A stretch of 64,000 nt of DNA from a virus. Numbering within the stretch: the stretch's first letter is position 1; every line of letters begins with the position of its first letter. Location of the stretch: positions 1-64,000 of the IMG/VR virus record IMGVR_UViG_3300015371_000008; one strand, written 5' to 3'. Both the position numbers and the translations under genes were made by a program. Shown here in pieces: positions 52,489 to 60,862 of this stretch. The notes beneath the pieces are model-generated. The model was not told the DNA's origin. It made no database searches and worked only from the letters and a program-made list of their open reading frames with translations.

Positions 52489-54252
52489 CTATGACTTCGG
52501 TGTGGTGGCCCGCCGCCGGTACTCATCCAGGTAGACGGCGGCGCAGTCCACCAGCGCCTTCTCCTGCATCTTGGCCGGATCATTGGTGCAGCCGGACGCC
52601 GTCGCCTGGGTGGTGGCGTTGACGTTGGTCTGCGTCGTGGGCGGCTGTGTGGCGGCGTCCAGGGTGACGACAGAGGTGGCTGACGCCTGCCCGTAGGTGA
52701 CGTCCATGTACAGCTTGGTGACACCGCGCACCTCGCCGAACAGTCGCCACTTCGTCTCCGTCAACGGCGTGAACTCCGTGAGCTTCAACCCCGAGGGGAC
52801 CAGCGTGGAGTAGTCGCGGGAAATGGCCAGGTAGTTGACGGCGTCGGACAGCATGTCGTTGAAGTTGACGGGGTTGTGGTCGGCGCCGAAGACGTGGATG
52901 TCGAGCGGGTTCAGGGTGCCGCTGGTCACCCGGTCGGCCGGGATCATCGTGTAGGCGATGATCGACTGCGACTTTGAGCCGTTCGGCGTGGCCGGGGTGA
53001 CGAACCACAGCCGCCGGGTCTTGCGGTCACGCAGAAGGAACTCCGAGGTGTTGCCCGCCTGAACCTCATCGGTGGCAGGCTCGAAACCGAAGCTGGCAAG
53101 GTTCATGTAGCGGCGTCCGGCGGTCCATTCGGTCGCCTCCCGCTGGTCGGTGACGATCGACAGCGGGTAGACCGGGCCGGGGAACTCGCCCGCCTTGACG
53201 TTCGGCTTCCACGTGATGTCGGGGGTTCCGGATGTGGAGCCCTTCAGCACCAGGACACCGGCCGGGACGCGGACCGTCTGCACCTCGAACGGTACGGCCT
53301 GCTGCACCGGGATGACGATCACCGGGTAGCGGTCGGCAACCGGCGCCTTGGGGTCACCGGCGCAGTAGCCCCACACGTCGCTGCGCTCGAACAGCAGCTG
53401 CGGGTAGTACTCGGTGACGTAGTTCTCCAGGTCGTTCATCCTGTCGCCGTTGAAGGCGCGGTTGAACTTGTAGCCGTCGCGGAACGGGCACACCTGGGCG
53501 GCCTGCGCCTTGCCGTCCCACTCGGCCACGCCGGAGATCGGCTGGATCCGCTCGGAGCCGTCCAGGATGGTGGTCCACACGCCGGTGTCGGCGTCCTTGC
53601 CGGGCAGGTAGGTGGCCGACTCCTCCATGACGTCCACCCGTTGCACCGTCGAGGCGGCCTTGCCGATCGCCTTGAGGGCGCCGTTGAGGGAGGCGGTACG
53701 GCCCTCCCAGTCGGGCACGAACGGGGTGTCGGACACCTTGATGCACGCCTTGACGTCGTGCACGCCGTATTGGCAGCCGTTGGCCGCCTTGGTCATCGTG
53801 GCGGGCTTGTCGTCGGCCGTCTTGAACAGCGGCGCCGTGGAGGGGGGCGTCTTGGTCGGCAGGTGGTAGACGGTGGCGGAGGAGTAGTAGCGGCCGTCGT
53901 CCTTGTCGTTGTCCCAGAACGCGGCCACCATCGGGGCCAGGCAGACCAGCGCCAGGATAGCGGCGAGCACTCCCACGGAATTGTCCCCGACGGAGGGTCG
54001 ATACTCGCTGGTGAGCATGATGACCGCCGTGCCGATCATGCCGACGATGACGTAGATCCAGGCCAGCGGCGTGTAGGAGCCGACATCGAACAGGCCGCCG
54101 GGCAGCAGCCACTCCTGGACAGCCAGGGAGAGGGACTGGCGGGCTTCTCCGAGGCCGTGTCCGAAGAGGGCCAGGAATCCGGTGATGATGAAGTAGACGG
54201 CGGGGATCCACAGCCACCAGACGATGACGCCGACGATACGACCAAGCGACAT
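52489..54252 (-). CDS. large phage membrane protein, 587 aa
   Basis: ATG after AAAGGAGTCGCC. Three hydrophobic segments lie in the first 115 residues (VIVWWLWIPAVYFIITGFLA, LAWIYVIVGMIGTAVIML, GVLAAILALVCLAPMVAAF). A 450-residue, Thr/Ser-rich beta-dominated domain should lie outside (VWGYCAGDPKAPVADRYPVI, FVTPATPNGSKSQSIIAY). A single copy gene of this type occurs in several large actinophages. Possibly a host-envelope or superinfection factor. No enzymatic motif is visible. Confidence 0.82.
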   Translation of the reverse strand: MSLGRIVGVIVWWLWIPAVYFIITGFLALFGHGLGEARQSLSLAVQEWLLPGGLFDVGSYTPLAWIYVIVGMIGTAVIMLTSEYRPSVGDNSVGVLAAILALVCLAPMVAAFWDNDKDDGRYYSSATVYHLPTKTPPSTAPLFKTADDKPATMTKAANGCQYGVHDVKACIKVSDTPFVPDWEGRTASLNGALKAIGKAASTVQRVDVMEESATYLPGKDADTGVWTTILDGSERIQPISGVAEWDGKAQAAQVCPFRDGYKFNRAFNGDRMNDLENYVTEYYPQLLFERSDVWGYCAGDPKAPVADRYPVIVIPVQQAVPFEVQTVRVPAGVLVLKGSTSGTPDITWKPNVKAGEFPGPVYPLSIVTDQREATEWTAGRRYMNLASFGFEPATDEVQAGNTSEFLLRDRKTRRLWFVTPATPNGSKSQSIIAYTMIPADRVTSGTLNPLDIHVFGADHNPVNFNDMLSDAVNYLAISRDYSTLVPSGLKLTEFTPLTETKWRLFGEVRGVTKLYMDVTYGQASATSVVTLDAATQPPTTQTNVNATTQATASGCTNDPAKMQEKALVDCAAVYLDEYRRRATTPKS

Positions 54253-54351
54253 GGCGACTCCTTTCCGATCTTTTCGGGTGTCGGTCCCGGGCGGGACCGG
54301 CTACCGGGGGCGCCACCACGCGGGGTTGGTGACGCGGCCTGGTGGCCGGTA

Positions 54352-54837
54352 CTACTTGCGGGTGGTGCTGGAACGGAAGGTGCCGGTGCTGCCGGACTTG
54401 GGCTGCCGCCGGTCGTCGCCGGACTTGACGCTCCCGCCGTAGCCGGGCTTGGCCTGGTAGGTCGGGGCGATGCCGAGCGTCTTGCGCACCGCCTCGTTGT
54501 AGGAGCGGGCCGCGCCTTGGGCGCGAGCGCTGCCGCCGTAGCGGGGATCACGAACCGTGGTCAGGACGTTGACGGGGCGGTGCGTTGCGCCGCCGCGCAC
54601 GTACCAGCGGTTGCCAGTGCGGTAGGTGGAGCCGCCGTAGTACCAGACTGGCGGATAGTAGACGCCGCCGTAGTACCAGTTGGCATGATCCACGCAGTAG
54701 TCATCGGGTACGACCTGGACGGAACCGTCGGGGTAGGTCGCCGTGCACTGCTGAAGTACGTAGGTGGGGCTGGAGCCGCAGGCGGTCAGGGCCGCGATGG
54801 CGGTGGCGGCGGCTACTGCCAGGGGGAGGGTTTTCAT
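54352..54837 (-). CDS. lipoprotein, Tyr-rich
   Basis: MKTLPLAVAAATAIAALTAC is a type II signal peptide with lipobox LTAC and Cys20. The mature part is Tyr/Gly-rich (WYYGGVYYPPVWYYGGSTYR), then basic. It is likely anchored to the host cell membrane. Immediately upstream of the large membrane protein gene, so they may act together. Phage lipoproteins often block superinfection. Confidence 0.82.
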   Translation of the reverse strand: MKTLPLAVAAATAIAALTACGSSPTYVLQQCTATYPDGSVQVVPDDYCVDHANWYYGGVYYPPVWYYGGSTYRTGNRWYVRGGATHRPVNVLTTVRDPRYGGSARAQGAARSYNEAVRKTLGIAPTYQAKPGYGGSVKSGDDRRQPKSGSTGTFRSSTTRK

Positions 54838-54950
54838 GGCGTTCCTCTCATCAGCGCCGGGGCCGGGAGTGGCCTGGCTACCTGAGGTGCACTCGCGGGC
54901 GGGGATGTGGTTGGGGGCCCGCGAGGGCACGGCCAGGGGGCCAGCTCTAC

Positions 54951-55097
54951 CTATCGGCCGCTCTGGGAGACGCGGATGGCGCGGTGCCGGACGTTGGTCC
55001 GGTTGCCTCGCTGGGCACGCCGGTGGCGGTTGCCGACCGGGGTGTAGCGCGGGTCGGGCTCGATGGTCGGGTACTCGTCGTCCATGTCGCGGTGCAT
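54951..55097 (-). CDS. small Arg-rich protein, 48 aa
   Basis: MHRDMDDEYPTIEPDPRYTP, then HRRAQRGNRTNVRHRAIRVS. ATG after CAGGAGTCTTAG. Acidic start, very basic end. Possible nucleic-acid binder. Confidence 0.7.
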   Translation of the reverse strand: MHRDMDDEYPTIEPDPRYTPVGNRHRRAQRGNRTNVRHRAIRVSQSGR

Positions 55098-55120
55098 CTA
55101 AGACTCCTGTGGTCAGGGGG

Positions 55121-55196
55121 CCGGTGTCGCTCAACCCGGTGGATCCCCGTCTGTTGTGTTAACTCAGAACGTACAGTCATTTAGCGGCTAGCGCAA
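55121..55196 (-). promoter_or_regulatory. CTAAATG promoter plus GAGCGA hairpin
   Basis: TTGCGC (55191-55196), 17 nt with CGCTAAATGACTG, TACGTT (55168-55173). Hairpin-like CCGG-GTTGAGCGACA-CCGG at 55121-55139. Confidence 0.8.
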
Positions 55197-55671
55197 GCTC
55201 GTTGAGCCGATTCCCTTCAGAACTTCGCCCACCTCGTCAACGACCAGCCGGGGCAGGTCGTTCCGTGCAGGCATCTTCCGCACACGCAGACGCCCACCGT
55301 CCAGCTCTTCCAGCACGCCACAGCGCACCAGGGACAGCTCCGCGAAGGCGAACCACGCCTCCGCCGCATCGGCGTCGTCCGGGCGCCGCATCGGCGTCGT
55401 CCGGGCGCTGTACGTCCACGTCAGCGGCGCACGCCGCCACGGCGGCCACGCCGGACGGGAAGACGTCGCCGGGCAGCAGGCCGCGATACAGCGGCGCCTC
55501 ACCGAGCCCAGGCTTGATGCTGGTGCAGCGGATGTGCGGCAGTTCGCCGCCGTGCAGGGCTGCGACGATGAGCTGGCAGCGCCGGTAGCAGTCCATGTAG
55601 TCGCGGCCGGGCTCGCCCACCATGAAGGTGTCCAGGCCGGGCCACGTGACCACGTGCAGGGTGTAGGTCAT
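55188..55671 (-). pseudogene. gene frameshifted by a 22-bp tandem duplication
   Basis: The N-terminal frame (MTYTLHVVTWPGLDTFMVGE...AADVDVQRPDDADA) continues, in a frame shifted by one, as EAWFAFAELSLVRCGVLEELD...GSTSLR. Between them 22 bp are repeated exactly in tandem (55365-55386 and 55387-55408); removing one copy gives a single uninterrupted protein. Function unknown. As it stands the product is truncated or fused out of frame. Confidence 0.75.
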
Positions 55672-55778
55672 GACTCACCCTCCTGCCGGGGGTAGGGGCG
55701 GCGGCGGCCGGTCGGCACACCGCGCCGGGTCTGGCGCAGACCTTTGCGCCAGACCCGGGCGTTGTCGGCGGGACGCAT
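55668..55778 (-). CDS. small Arg-rich protein, 36 aa
   Basis: MRPADNARVWRKGLRQTRRG then VPTGRRRPYPRQEGES. TGATG overlap with the upstream gene and ATGA with the next. Translational coupling supports it. Probably binds nucleic acid. Confidence 0.6.
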   Translation of the reverse strand: MRPADNARVWRKGLRQTRRGVPTGRRRPYPRQEGES

Positions 55779-56089
55779 CAGGCGTCCGCCTGGTTGAGGT
55801 AGTGCAGGGGGCAAACGCTGATTGACCAGTAGGTGACCGGCTCGATCCAGATGCCGTCCAGGTTCGCAGCGTGGATGCCGTTGACGCGGGCCTTGGCGTC
55901 GTCGAGGTCGAATCGGATAGACCAGTCGTCCGGGCCTTCCTCCCACACGATCGCCCAGCGGGTGGGGGCCGACTCTAGCCAGTCCCAGTTCTCGATCAGT
56001 TCGGGACTGCGTGTGTCGGTGAGGTAGGCGGGGTGCGTGGCTCGGACGGCGGCGAGGACGGCCTCTGCCTGTTCACGGGTAACAGCCAT
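55778..56089 (-). CDS. hypothetical protein, 103 aa
   Basis: MAVTREQAEAVLAAVRATHP, then TRWAIVWEEGPDDWSIRFDL and IEPVTYWSISVCPLHYL. Mixed alpha/beta. Ribosome site AGGAGAAGATC. The REQAEAVL start resembles the SIRITREQAA family at 35-36 kb only loosely. Unknown. Confidence 0.77.
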   Translation of the reverse strand: MAVTREQAEAVLAAVRATHPAYLTDTRSPELIENWDWLESAPTRWAIVWEEGPDDWSIRFDLDDAKARVNGIHAANLDGIWIEPVTYWSISVCPLHYLNQADA

Positions 56090-56167
56090 GATCTTCTCCT
56101 AGGTTGTCGCTCTTGCGCGCCCCCGTCGGTCGCGAACCGGCGCCGCCGATGCGGGCGGAGGCTGCGG

Positions 56168-56401
56168 CTACGGCCGCTTGACGTATTCGCCGGGCGCCAC
56201 CGTGAAGGTGCTGCCGTCGGCGTACTTCTCGATCCAGCCGAGTGAACCGGTGACGCGCGGGTTGTGCGGGACGCGCCGCTTGATCCATCGGTCGCAGGTG
56301 GTGCAGTGGCTGCGGTCGTTCAGCTTGAGGTTGGTGCACTTCACTTCGACGGTGGACTTCGGGTAGTGGCTGTTCTGGTACTTGGTGCGGCGGTTGGCCA
56401 T
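56168..56401 (-). CDS. zinc-finger-like protein, 77 aa
   Basis: MANRRTKYQNSHYPKSTVEV, with KCTNLKLNDRSHCTTCDRWI forming a Cys cluster and a basic C-terminus. Likely binds metal and nucleic acid. Unrecognised. Confidence 0.74.
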   Translation of the reverse strand: MANRRTKYQNSHYPKSTVEVKCTNLKLNDRSHCTTCDRWIKRRVPHNPRVTGSLGWIEKYADGSTFTVAPGEYVKRP

Positions 56402-56404
56402 GAC

Positions 56405-56665
56405 TTACTCCCCGCCTTCAAGGTCGGCCTTGAGACCGGTGACCATGACGTACGTGGTGCCGTAGGGGTCCTCGATCACATAACCGGCGTCGTCGAGTGT
56501 CTTGGCGATCTGCGTCGCCGTGTGGACGGCGACCAGAGTTGTGGCGTGGATGGCAAGGACCTTGATCTCCGTGCTGCTCCAACTGACGAGGACATCTCGC
56601 GGCACGGCGTATCCGGCGGCGCGGACGGTTCTGATGATGTCGGCGGTGTCGAACTTGACGGCCAT
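56405..56665 (-). CDS. hypothetical protein, 86 aa
   Basis: MAVKFDTADIIRTVRAAGYA after AGGAGAAACGAA. Helix-strand domain (VLVSWSSTEIKVLAIHATTL) ending in an acidic loop. Has promoter and GTTG-AGAGCGA-CAAC hairpin. Unrecognised. Confidence 0.76.
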   Translation of the reverse strand: MAVKFDTADIIRTVRAAGYAVPRDVLVSWSSTEIKVLAIHATTLVAVHTATQIAKTLDDAGYVIEDPYGTTYVMVTGLKADLEGGE

Positions 56666-56682
56666 TTCGTTTCTCCTGTTGG

Positions 56683-56732
56683 TTGTCGCTCTCAACACAA
56701 CCTACTGTACACCCATTTAGCGTTACGTCAAG
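56683..56732 (-). promoter_or_regulatory. CTAAATG promoter plus GAGCGA hairpin
   Basis: TTGACG (56727-56732), 16 nt with CGCTAAATGGGTG, TACAGT (56705-56710). Hairpin GTTG-AGAGCGA-CAAC (56683-56697). Confidence 0.82.
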
Positions 56733-56749
56733 GTGTGCTGATGGCGGAT

Positions 56750-57106
56750 CTACGCGGCGTTCCGGGCCGCCGCACGCGCCTCCCGCTCCGCACGCAACCC
56801 GACGAACCGGCCATGCCGGAGGGCATTCTGGTTGCCCTTCGGCGCCCCGCCCTTGGCCGGTTCGTAGTTCTTGAACCACTCCCACGCCTGCTCCACGTTC
56901 CACACCCGGCAGGTCGGGCCGTAACCCTGCCGAACCCGGCAAGGCTCCGGCATGCCGGTCCTGTCACGGTGGATGTACCAGCTATTGACCTGCTTGTCGG
57001 TGATGTAACGGACGCCGCCCTTCGACTCGGCGGAGCGGGCAGTGAACAGGACGGCCAACTCCTTGGCGGAAGCGTCGGGATTGCGGCCGAGAATCGAGTC
57101 GCTCAT
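56750..57106 (-). CDS. helix-turn-helix-like protein, 118 aa
   Basis: MSDSILGRNPDASAKELAVL...ITDKQVNSWYIHRDRTGMPE has the outline of a MerR/AlpA-type winged helix (tree of K-V-x-W-x-x-R-G-MP), and the C-terminus GAPKGNQNALRHGRFV is basic and terminase-like. A DNA-binding role is probable. Confidence 0.68.
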   Translation of the reverse strand: MSDSILGRNPDASAKELAVLFTARSAESKGGVRYITDKQVNSWYIHRDRTGMPEPCRVRQGYGPTCRVWNVEQAWEWFKNYEPAKGGAPKGNQNALRHGRFVGLRAEREARAAARNAA

Positions 57107-57121
57107 CAAGGTTTCTCCGAT

Positions 57122-57742
57122 CTATCCGAAGGCACCCCAGACGCGGTACGGCACACCCATCGTGATGGCGTGCCGCACCGTCGCCGAGGTGCCAGGGCTG
57201 TTGTTGTAGTTCCACGCCATCAGCAGGGAGACGCGGGCGTCCGGGATCGGCGTGTAGTGCTTGCGTTCGCACCTGTTCGGCGGGCCGTCGTACAGGTAGC
57301 CGACCACGTTCGGGTTACGCCAATGCCCGGCCGATGGGCAGTAGTCGGGCAGGTGGCCCCGGCGCGGATGGTCCGGGTAGCCGGGGTTGGGTCGCCGGTG
57401 CGGCGAACCGTCGGCCTTGAACTCTTTGCAGTGCGGGTTGCAGGCGGCCCAGTCGGCGGGCAACCGCTCCTCGATGATCTCGACGTCGGCGCGATTCGGG
57501 ATAGCGGGACCCGCCTGGCCCTGCATGTGCGCGACCAGCGCGCTGCGGGGCGAAGATGCCCAGCGGTGCGCGATGGCGTCGGGGCCCTCGTCGGCGTCGC
57601 CGTGCCGCACGTACAGGGTGGAGTTCTCCGGCATGCGCAGCAGGTAGTCCGACAGTTCGTCGGTGACGACCGCATGCCACGCTGGACCCTGAGGCCATCC
57701 GACGGATCCGGCGATGGCCAGCCGCCGCCACGGCCTGCTCAT
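57122..57742 (-). CDS. SLOG/DUF2493-like protein
   Basis: MSRPWRRLAIAGSVGWPQGP...LYVRHGDADEGPDAIAHRWA...VEIIEERLPADWAACNPHC. The pattern HGDA..GPD.IA.rWA and then ADW is typical of DUF2493/SLOG proteins that bind nucleotide-like ligands. Function is unknown in phages. Coupled to the exonuclease gene by ATGA. Confidence 0.65.
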   Translation of the reverse strand: MSRPWRRLAIAGSVGWPQGPAWHAVVTDELSDYLLRMPENSTLYVRHGDADEGPDAIAHRWASSPRSALVAHMQGQAGPAIPNRADVEIIEERLPADWAACNPHCKEFKADGSPHRRPNPGYPDHPRRGHLPDYCPSAGHWRNPNVVGYLYDGPPNRCERKHYTPIPDARVSLLMAWNYNNSPGTSATVRHAITMGVPYRVWGAFG

Positions 57743-58506
57743 GCCGCTTCCCGGCGCTGTGCGGTCGCCTGCGGGCCGCTCGCCGCGCTGCGCATGTGGC
57801 GCCACCACAGTCCGGCGCGGGCCGCCCAGATGACCCAGCGGGGCGCGTAGGCCATGTCGTACAGGGCCATCGCCCACTCCACATCGCCGCGTGCCGTATG
57901 GGCGTCGTAGGCGCCAGGGTCCACACCCAGGGCGCGGGACAGGTCCTTGGAGTACCAGTGCGGCCGGATGCCGAGCCGGGCGGCGGCGGCGGTCTCAGCG
58001 TCGAAGATGTGGTGATGCCACGGCGGTTCGGAGTCGATCAGGCCGTGGCGGCGCAGCAGATCGCCGATACCCAGGTCTTCGAATCCGGGGACGCAGCCGA
58101 TCAGGACAGGCTTGGCGTCCATGCCGGTCAGGCCGGATGTCGGCCGGAACATGTAAGCGACGTCTGCGGCCAGTGCCGCCTCCACCGCCACCGGGTCGTA
58201 GGCGCCGTTGCGTTGCGGGTGCCGCTCGTCGAAGCGGCCGTAGCGGTTCATCAGGGCGAGCTGTTCGGGGTCGTCCAGGTTGAACGGCAGGTCCTCCAGT
58301 CGGACGAACGCCTGCAACCACTCTTCGGAGCCGTCGGGGTTGCGGCGGCATAGGGCGATGTCCCAGATGCGGCGGCCGTCGAGCAGGAACGGCAGGCGCA
58401 GGCCGCCGCGTCTGCCGCCGGTCTCGGTGTCGGCGAACACCAGCGCCGGACCTTTCGGCTGGTACGACGGGGGCAGCATGCCGAGCATCGGGTAGTGCAG
58501 GGACAT
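57739..58506 (-). CDS. DnaQ-like 3'-5' exonuclease
   Basis: 255 residues. LVFADTETGGRRGGL gives the DxE exonuclease motif I, and AHTARGDVEWAMALYDM the motif III H...D of DEDDh enzymes; LIGCVPGFEDLG...HHIFDAETAAAAR provides the central acidic motif. It could proofread or process DNA ends. Full domain plus a C-terminal tail. Confidence 0.85.
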   Translation of the reverse strand: MSLHYPMLGMLPPSYQPKGPALVFADTETGGRRGGLRLPFLLDGRRIWDIALCRRNPDGSEEWLQAFVRLEDLPFNLDDPEQLALMNRYGRFDERHPQRNGAYDPVAVEAALAADVAYMFRPTSGLTGMDAKPVLIGCVPGFEDLGIGDLLRRHGLIDSEPPWHHHIFDAETAAAARLGIRPHWYSKDLSRALGVDPGAYDAHTARGDVEWAMALYDMAYAPRWVIWAARAGLWWRHMRSAASGPQATAQRREAA

Positions 58507-58528
58507 GGGCGGGCTCCTCTCATGCCCT

Positions 58529-58548
58529 CCGGGGGCCGAAGCCCCCGG
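58529..58548 (-). terminator. 8-bp CGAA-tetraloop hairpin
   Basis: CCGGGGGC/GCCCCCGG around a four-base loop just 3' of the membrane peptide genes. Very stable, no T-run. Confidence 0.6.
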
Positions 58549-58584
58549 GGGATGGTGCCGGATGGCGGGGTTACTGTCGCGGCC

Positions 58585-58656
58585 TCAGCGCAGGCTGCTC
58601 GCGGCCAGGTGGCGCAGTACGGCGATGGCGACGACGGCGGCGGCCAGGATCAGAGC
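58585..58656 (-). CDS. possible second membrane peptide
   Basis: A frame reading SALILAAAVVAIAVLRHLAA ends at 58585 and overlaps the end of the 58659 gene. It has no ATG/GTG/TTG start (CTG or ATA would be needed). It may be a translational product of coupling. Speculative. Confidence 0.3.
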   Translation of the reverse strand, partial: ALILAAAVVAIAVLRHLAASSLR

Positions 58657-58658
58657 GC

Positions 58659-58772
58659 TTATAGCAGCACAGTGGAGGTGCAGCCGGTGGCCAGCCACAG
58701 GATGACGAACGGGGTGAACGGCGCGGCGGACAGGGCGATCCAGAACGCCATGATGGCGAGGCGGCGGTTCAC
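58659..58772 (-). CDS. small membrane protein, 37 aa
   Basis: MNRRLAIMAFWIALSAAPFT, then FVILWLATGCTSTVLL. GTG in a GTGA overlap with the upstream gene. One strong hydrophobic segment after a basic start. Too small to name. Confidence 0.62.
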   Translation of the reverse strand: MNRRLAIMAFWIALSAAPFTPFVILWLATGCTSTVLL

Positions 58773-59113
58773 GCGACACGCGCCCGCTCGTGGAACGGCA
58801 CGATCATGTGGAGGCGGAGCGCGTCGGTCCGGCCGAACGGCCGGGAGACCGCTGTCCACTCGTCGTGCCGGTAGGCGCGCTTCCACTCGTACCAGCGCAG
58901 GAGGGTGGGTGCCAAGCCGGTGACGCGGTCGTACTTGAGGGCGAGGCGCTTGAGCCGGTCACCGCTGTCGTCGAGCAGGGTGAGGGTCTGGTCGCCGACG
59001 AACAGTTCGCCGTCGGGCTGACCGTGGGTGACGTCCTTGGAGATGACGATCGTGTAGGTCTTGAACAGGAACGGGAAGGCAAGCCTCAGGTAGAGGCCGA
59101 CGTACTCCTTCAT
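58769..59113 (-). CDS. hypothetical protein, 114 aa
   Basis: MKEYVGLYLRLAFPFLFKTY then beta strands and an Arg-rich helix (LLRWYEWKRAYRHDEWTAVS). ATG after CAGGAGATCAAC. Probably associates with the membrane or a large complex. Unrecognised. Confidence 0.74.
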   Translation of the reverse strand: MKEYVGLYLRLAFPFLFKTYTIVISKDVTHGQPDGELFVGDQTLTLLDDSGDRLKRLALKYDRVTGLAPTLLRWYEWKRAYRHDEWTAVSRPFGRTDALRLHMIVPFHERARVA

Positions 59114-59219
59114 GTTGATCTCCTGACTGGCCGGGTCGCAGGTCGCTCACCGAGACGACGGCCGGGGATGGTGGGACTCGCCTACGGCGGTCCTAGATTC
59201 GTGGGTATCAAACACAACC

Positions 59220-59248
59220 ATTGTGTCAGTCATTTAGCGTGTGGTCAA
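59220..59248 (-). promoter_or_regulatory. CTAAATG-type promoter
   Basis: TTGACC (59243-59248), 17 nt with CGCTAAATGACTG, CACAAT (59220-59225). No hairpin of the family follows closely; a degenerate GGTCGCAGGTCGCTC segment does. Confidence 0.75.
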
Positions 59249-59255
59249 GAATGGG

Positions 59256-59288
59256 AACGGCCCCCGCCGGGGAGTGGCGGGGGCCGTT
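59256..59288 (-). terminator. 13-bp hairpin after the 59310 gene
   Basis: AACGGCCCCCGCC/GGCGGGGGCCGTT around a 7-nt loop, immediately 3' of the gene. Confidence 0.72.
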
Positions 59289-59309
59289 CGATCTGGAGGC
59301 CGGTGGCGG

Positions 59310-59951
59310 TCAGGCCAGGTCGTTGCTGCTGATCGCGAACTCCGGCATCCGGTAGATCATGCGGTCGCGGAACCGGTCGTTCGCGGCGATCTCTTCCTCG
59401 CTTCGAAGGCCGCCACCGAGGCTGCGGAGAACGATCCGGATGGCGGCGATGACAGTCTTGCGGGTCAGGTCGCCCAGGTCGGCGTCGTGCTCGGTGACGC
59501 CCTGGAGAATGTCGGCGGCGATGTCGCCGAGGTGGATGGCGATGTGCGCGGACCGAAGGTGGCGTGCCTGGCTGGAAACGTGAATGCTGGACAGGTTGGC
59601 GATCTCCTCGCGGGCCTTGTCGGCGTCGTTCATGAACTCGTTGAGCGCCATCATGATGCGGCGGTCGTTGGAGACGGCGTCTCGCTTCTCGGCCAAGGAC
59701 TTGGCGGAGGAGGTTTTCGCCACTTCCTGCTTGACGAACCTCTCGACCCAGTCGGCCTTGGTGGCGGGCTTGGCGTCGTACTGGGACAGAGTGACGAGGT
59801 CGCGAAGTTCCGCGATGGTCATCCCGTTGGCCTTCTCGCGCAGTTCGTCGGCAAACTTGGCGATGCGCGGCTCCAGGATGGGCTCAGCTTCGGCCAGGGC
59901 GCGGGTGGCGGGGGTGTTCATGTTGTCGGTGTCGAACCGGGTGGCGGTCAT
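59310..59951 (-). CDS. helical protein, paralog of the 60091 gene
   Basis: Start MTATRFDTDNMNTPATRALA after CAGGAGAAACAG. Long charged helices (KADWVERFVKQEVAKTSSAK). Begins and continues like the 60091-60777 product (MTANRFNIDTLDTPATRALA, KPATKADWVELYINQESKKT), so the two are duplicates. 213 residues, no recognised domain. Confidence 0.8.
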   Translation of the reverse strand: MTATRFDTDNMNTPATRALAEAEPILEPRIAKFADELREKANGMTIAELRDLVTLSQYDAKPATKADWVERFVKQEVAKTSSAKSLAEKRDAVSNDRRIMMALNEFMNDADKAREEIANLSSIHVSSQARHLRSAHIAIHLGDIAADILQGVTEHDADLGDLTRKTVIAAIRIVLRSLGGGLRSEEEIAANDRFRDRMIYRMPEFAISSNDLA

Positions 59952-59987
59952 CTGTTTCTCCTGTGATTGTCGCTCCGAACACAACCA

Positions 59988-60016
59988 GCGATACATCCAT
60001 TTAGCGCGTACGTCAA
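59988..60016 (-). promoter_or_regulatory. CTAAATG promoter upstream of the 59310 gene
   Basis: TTGACG (60011-60016), 17 nt with CGCTAAATGGATG, TATCGC (59988-59993). Confidence 0.78.
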
Positions 60017-60090
60017 GGCTGTTATTCGTGTCGTTCGCGCCCCGCCTGGTCACGAACCGGCGCCCCCCGAAGAGGAGCGGGGCTGACGCA

Positions 60091-60777
60091 CTACGGCTTG
60101 ATCATGTCCACGGTGATCGGCATGCTCCGGTCCAGGGACATCACCAGAGCGCTGCGGAACCGCTCCGCCGCCGCCGCCTCCAGCAGATAGTCGGCCTTCA
60201 GCATGCTGGACAGCCCGTTGGCCAAGACCGCCGAAGGGAACTCGAACAGCGTCTCCATGGCTTCGGCGAGGGCCGCCAGGACGGCGTCACGCAGGTCGTC
60301 GCCCTTCTGTACGGCGCGGAGAACCCGGATCGCCCGACTGGCGGTCAGTTGCGCGATGGCGATGGAGTCGACCTGCCAGCGCATCACGGCGTACAGAGCC
60401 CTGCCGTTGGAGTCGTTGGCCAGTTCCCGCAGCTCCTTGTCGGCCGTGTCGGAGGCGTCGAGGAAGTCGTTTAGCTTCTCGGCCAGGTGCCGGTCCCGCT
60501 GCGCCTCCTTCTGGAGCTGCTTGAGCGTCTGGGCGGCGGCGGTCTTCTTCGACTCCTGATTGATGTACAGCTCGACCCAGTCGGCCTTGGTGGCGGGCTT
60601 GGCGTTGACCGGCTTGCCCACGAACTCCTTGAGTTCGGCCACGGTCATCTCCTCGGCCGCCTCGTACGCCTCCCGCGTTCGGGTGGCGACGGCGTCCAGG
60701 AGGACGTCCTTGGCTTCGGCCAGGGCGCGGGTAGCAGGGGTGTCGAGTGTGTCGATGTTGAAGCGGTTGGCGGTCAT
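60091..60777 (-). CDS. helical protein, paralog of the 59310 gene
   Basis: 228 residues; MTANRFNIDTLDTPATRALA, then AETLKQLQKEAQRDRHLAEK-type helices and AIAQLTASRAIRVLRAVQKG. Shares the KPxxKADWVE core with its neighbour. Function unknown. Leader has GAGCGAC without a clear stem. Confidence 0.8.
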   Translation of the reverse strand: MTANRFNIDTLDTPATRALAEAKDVLLDAVATRTREAYEAAEEMTVAELKEFVGKPVNAKPATKADWVELYINQESKKTAAAQTLKQLQKEAQRDRHLAEKLNDFLDASDTADKELRELANDSNGRALYAVMRWQVDSIAIAQLTASRAIRVLRAVQKGDDLRDAVLAALAEAMETLFEFPSAVLANGLSSMLKADYLLEAAAAERFRSALVMSLDRSMPITVDMIKP

Positions 60778-60862
60778 CTGGCTACTCCTGTGGTTGTTGT
60801 CGCTCTGGAGTGCCCCGCCCGGTCATGAACCGGGAGCCGACTACGGTCGGGGCTGGTCGTGC

